From CAYLYM01 sp964387645 (GTDB lineage: Bacteria; Calditrichota; Calditrichia; RBG-13-44-9): DNA of 25,773 bases. The translations under genes and the position numbers were made by a program. The stretch covers positions 1 through 25,773 of the forward strand of contig CAYLYM010000051.1 of the NCBI GenBank assembly GCA_964387645.1, read 5' to 3'. A model generated the notes under the pieces. That model searched no databases, was not told the DNA's origin, and saw only the letters and a program-made list of their open reading frames with translations. This document shows, piece by piece, positions 23,040 through 25,773 of this stretch (position 1 is its first letter; every line of letters begins with the position of its first letter).

Positions 23040-24308
23040 TTATAATTCGATTGACAAATATTGCTTTTGATACACAATTTTTTGTTCAAGAAGGGATTTT
23101 CGGATGCGAATCAGATTAGCTGAAAGCTGCTGACCGGTTTCCCACCAACCAGTGCAGATGCCATCTTTTTGAAATTTCTTTAAAGCATCCATTGTTCGGT
23201 AATCGATGGGTTTAGGATGGGAGTCATATAAAGGTGTTCCTGCCAGTGGAAGAAAATAGTGGACATGTACCCTGGCTTTGTATTTAACAGCTATTTTTTT
23301 GATAAAATCACATGTTTCGCGGCGGTCATCTGAGGTCTCATCCGGAAAGCCGAAAATAATGTCCACTAAAGGACGCAATCCTTTTCGATAAGCCATTTCG
23401 CAGGCATATTCTACCTCTTGTGTTGTGTGTCCACGACGAATTTGACGTAAAAGACGATTGCTCCCGGTTTGAGCTCCTATGGTAATTTTTTTATTGCTGC
23501 AAAATTGAACGATTAAATCAACAAATTTTTCTTGGAAACTATTGGGACGCGTTTCAGAAGGAAAAATTCCATATTCCAGATACTGTGTTCCATTGGATTT
23601 ACAGTAGCTTAACAAATTGTAAACTGCATCAGGATTTAATTCTTTGGCATTATGTGCCCCATATTCAAAAGCCGATGGGCAAATAAAACCTATCCGCCGA
23701 TGAAGATGTCGTTTTTTTACTTCTTGATAAAAAAATTTGAATGAATCAAAAGAACGATGAATGGCTTTATGACATGCTGTCTGGCAGAATTTACAATTCC
23801 AGTAACACCCTCTGGTGATTTCCAGCGGCGGGATGGATTTAATATATTGAGTTAGCGGTAAGCTTTTGTCTAAATTGGACGTTTCAGGAGCATAAAATAC
23901 AACCTTTTCATAAGATAATTTATTTTGTAAAAAATCCTCCAAAACCTTAAAAAATCCAGTTTCCGCCGGGCCAACATAGGCGAAGTCAAAACCCAATTTC
24001 AGGCTGGACTCCGGTTCACCAATGGTGTGGGGTCCGCCAGCCAACAGCCGAAGCTTTTTATCCCGGTGCTGCAATATCCAATTCATTTCCTCCTGAATTT
24101 CCGGAAGATGTGGAGTCATAAAGGAATATAAGAGTAAACCTGGCACACGGGATTGGACAAACTGCTTTAACTCGGAAAATTTTTCCAGAATTTTGATGTG
24201 AAAAAATCTATCTAATTTACTAGACTCAATCACATTCAATAAAACCGGCACGGTAAACCGGTTGCTATTTCGCATCCGAAAGCCAAGATAAGGTTTATTT
24301 TTTCCCAT
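23040..24308 (-). CDS. B12-binding-like / radical SAM protein (MJ_1487-like)
   Basis: A 422-residue radical SAM enzyme. Residues 1-130 form a Rossmann-like domain in the position of a B12-binding domain (LLLYSFMTPHLPEI, LLAGGPHTIGEPE, FDFAYVGPAE), but no DxHxxG cobalamin motif is present. The radical SAM motif is RGCYWNCKFCQTACH near 166-180 (CX3CX2C). GAQTGSNRLLRQIRRGHTTQEVE and FGFPDETSDDRRET follow, typical of methylthiotransferase- and MJ_1487-type radical SAM proteins. I recall a family described as B12-binding/radical SAM, MJ_1487 type, but cannot test membership. Its reaction is unknown. It stands between the dead lplA and an EamA transporter, with 195 bases separating it from the latter. 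Confidence 0.75.
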   Translation of the reverse strand: MGKNKPYLGFRMRNSNRFTVPVLLNVIESSKLDRFFHIKILEKFSELKQFVQSRVPGLLLYSFMTPHLPEIQEEMNWILQHRDKKLRLLAGGPHTIGEPESSLKLGFDFAYVGPAETGFFKVLEDFLQNKLSYEKVVFYAPETSNLDKSLPLTQYIKSIPPLEITRGCYWNCKFCQTACHKAIHRSFDSFKFFYQEVKKRHLHRRIGFICPSAFEYGAHNAKELNPDAVYNLLSYCKSNGTQYLEYGIFPSETRPNSFQEKFVDLIVQFCSNKKITIGAQTGSNRLLRQIRRGHTTQEVEYACEMAYRKGLRPLVDIIFGFPDETSDDRRETCDFIKKIAVKYKARVHVHYFLPLAGTPLYDSHPKPIDYRTMDALKKFQKDGICTGWWETGQQLSANLIRIRKSLLEQKIVYQKQYLSIEL

Positions 24309-24503
24309 TTTTTACCACTAAAAACTTCCTGAATGTTTTGGTCATTGCACAGATAGTCTATTTATTAAAATAGGTATCTGATAGTCCTGTTTCCACGTAA
24401 TTTGAATTTTTTAACACCGCCATTTAAATGGATTGCGAATAGTAATAATAACCCTCGAATAGGACAACTTCGTTTCAAATCTTATTTTCCCTTTTCAGAT
24501 TCG

Positions 24504-25379
24504 TTAAAATTTCCCTGACTTTCTCTCTGTCAATGCCAATAAAATTCCTCCAATAATGAAAAGAGCTCCAAGATAGAACAAACCATAGGGTTTTTCACCA
24601 AAAAATATATACGCCAGAACTGAGGAAATGACAGGTTCGCCTAAAATGGAAAAATTAACCTTGTAGATTTCAATCCGCCGGGCCGCCCAATTGATTAAAG
24701 TATGTCCTATCCCGGTTGGGATCAACGCTAGAAACAGCATAAATAAATGGGCTTTTAACGAATATTGAAATATCGGCAATTGGAATAATAAAATCATAAA
24801 GAATAAAGTCAGCGCCGCAATAGCATAAACAGCTATCAGATATGGAATAAAATCGATATTTTGCCGTTGATGTCTTGCAATCAGAATGTAAATCGTAACG
24901 AACAGAGCGCTAATAACCGCTAACAGATCTCCGATAAATTTGCTTCCAGTGAGATGAAAATCCTGCCCACCAATCAGCACAATGCCCATCAATGTTACCG
25001 CCGCTGCCAGAACAGTTAACCAACTACCACGTTCTTTTAAAAACAGTGGTGATAAAAGAAGAGCGAAAACCGGATGAATTGATCCTAAAATGAGAGCATG
25101 GGAAATTAACGTATTCTGGACTGAAGCAATCCAGGTACCAAAATGCAACGCCAATAATATACCAGCTAAAAAGATCAATAGTTTACTTTTTTTAGTTAGA
25201 TGAGGATAAGTTAGTGATCGAGGATTTGCCAGCAATTGATATAATAAAAATAACAAAGTACTCCACAAAAGCCGATAAAAAGAAATGACCAGTGCTGGAA
25301 CATCCCCACACCAACGTATAAAAATAGAAGACCAAGAAACAGCAATTACTGCAATTAATAATCCCCAGTAGGCAGACAT
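24504..25379 (-). CDS. EamA/DMT-family transporter
   Basis: A 291-residue inner-membrane protein with about ten transmembrane helices in two EamA repeats. The first has SSIFIRWCGDVPALVISFYRLL, HFGTWIASVQNTLISHALIL and SPLFLKERGSW. The second has IYILIARHQRQ, FLALIPTGIGHTLINWAARR and SILGEPVISSVLAYIFFGEKP. The E(R/K)P-type glutamates after helices 4 and 9 are conserved in drug/metabolite exporters. Substrate (amino acid, purine or another small molecule) is not predictable. GGAAG about 8 bases upstream supports the ATG at 25379. It is divergent from the small gene at 25511, and no partner is in an operon with it. Confidence 0.85.
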   Translation of the reverse strand: MSAYWGLLIAVIAVSWSSIFIRWCGDVPALVISFYRLLWSTLLFLLYQLLANPRSLTYPHLTKKSKLLIFLAGILLALHFGTWIASVQNTLISHALILGSIHPVFALLLSPLFLKERGSWLTVLAAAVTLMGIVLIGGQDFHLTGSKFIGDLLAVISALFVTIYILIARHQRQNIDFIPYLIAVYAIAALTLFFMILLFQLPIFQYSLKAHLFMLFLALIPTGIGHTLINWAARRIEIYKVNFSILGEPVISSVLAYIFFGEKPYGLFYLGALFIIGGILLALTERKSGKF

Positions 25380-25510
25380 TTATCTTCCAGTGCTTGACTC
25401 TCCGTTTAGGCTTTACTATTATTAATTAAAAATTAAAATATAATCAGAATTGTTAATACATACAAATAAACTGGAATGTGGAAAAAAAATAATATTTAAA
25501 GGAGGTATTT

Positions 25511-25693
25511 ATGGATTTTAATGAAATTGCTTTAGAATTTGTAAAAATTTATTATTCCTGTCATCCGGATAAATTACCAGAAGATAAAGATAAAGCCTTT
25601 CAAGAGATTAATCAATTACATGGGAAATTTAAATCTAAATTAATTGATAAAGCCCACAGGAAAAGCGAAGATTTTTTCAGCGATAAACTCTAA
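25511..25693 (+). CDS. Small uncharacterised 60-residue protein
   Basis: A perfect AGGAGG (25500-25505) sits 5 bases before the ATG, a TATAAT lies at 25439-25444, and a strong terminator follows the stop by 17 bases. So this single small gene is very likely expressed. The protein is hydrophilic and predicted mostly helical, opening MDFNEIALEFVKIYYSC, with many lysines and acidic residues (HPDKLPEDKDKAF) and no signal or membrane segment. I do not recognise the family. One cysteine (C17) and the HPDKLP turn are the only distinctive features. It could be a small cytosolic adaptor or stress protein, but nothing visible decides this. Confidence 0.75.
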   Translation: MDFNEIALEFVKIYYSCHPDKLPEDKDKAFQEINQLHGKFKSKLIDKAHRKSEDFFSDKL

Positions 25694-25710
25694 GCAAGTG
25701 GTATAAAATC

Positions 25711-25747
25711 AAAGAGACTGATAGAAAATTATCAGTCTCTTTTTTTC
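25711..25747 (+). terminator. Strong intrinsic terminator
   Basis: A 13-bp stem (AAAGAGACTGATA 25711-25723 with its complement 25730-25742) and a six-base loop (GAAAAT) run into a T tract. It starts 17 bases after the small gene's stop codon and closes its transcript. Confidence 0.9.
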
Positions 25748-25773
25748 ATTCAATGCCTCTGGTCAACCAATAA

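Noticed and set aside
22874..23089. 71-residue minus-strand ORF after the radical SAM gene
   Set aside because: It overlaps the end of that gene out of frame and otherwise covers repeat-bearing intergenic sequence.
23040..24308. Cobalamin-dependent radical SAM methyltransferase
   Set aside because: The N-terminal domain sits where a B12 domain would, but the DxHxxG ligand motif is missing.

Overview
The window looks like a scaffold from a Gram-negative, probably anaerobic environmental bacterium at about 40% G+C. Three things suggest a lineage in or near the FCB group, such as Calditrichota or a related candidate phylum, but this is an inference with no marker gene behind it. They are the TonB receptor with an N-terminal carboxypeptidase-like domain, the eukaryotic-type UDP-glucose pyrophosphorylase, and the split citryl-CoA synthetase/lyase genes beside a TrmB-type regulator. 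The window contains two 100-N scaffold gaps. At one of them the same 55 bases sit on both sides, which is an assembly signature.

Left end (80-6123, minus strand): thiamine uptake. A TPP riboswitch followed by an intrinsic terminator precedes a TonB-dependent receptor. Downstream on the same strand lies a tight run of three genes: an SDR-like NAD(P)-binding protein, thiamine pyrophosphokinase and a sodium:solute symporter. Together they read as outer-membrane import, inner-membrane import and trapping of thiamine as TPP. A terminator and a gap lie between the receptor and the last three genes, so the riboswitch may not control all of them.

Middle left (6249-9849, minus): an operon of DUF488, DUF72 and a PflA-like radical SAM protein, the remnant of a PIN-domain toxin gene, and a small predicted outer-membrane barrel.

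Centre (10193-13170): cyclopropane fatty acid synthase with a geranylgeranyl-reductase-like flavoprotein on the plus strand. Next comes a graveyard on the minus strand. It holds a frameshifted C-terminal piece of a branched-chain amino acid permease (livM). It also holds a chimeric ORF in which the start of an AAA ATPase is joined, at the Walker A motif, to a fragment of livG.

Middle right (13518-17221): UDP-glucose pyrophosphorylase (minus) diverges from an NhaC-family antiporter (plus) that carries an extra exported N-terminal domain.

Right (17758-25693): a minus-strand operon of a TrmB-family regulator, an ATP-grasp CoA ligase fused to a two-cluster ferredoxin domain, a SucD-like subunit and a citryl-CoA-lyase-like protein. 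The likely reaction is two-step citrate cleavage to acetyl-CoA and oxaloacetate, possibly with an added electron-transfer feature. A 14-bp perfect palindrome lies upstream of the regulator. Then follow a broken lipoate ligase gene, a radical SAM protein, an EamA transporter and a 60-residue protein with a strong terminator. I saw no CRISPR array, rRNA or tRNA gene, intact insertion sequence or prophage.
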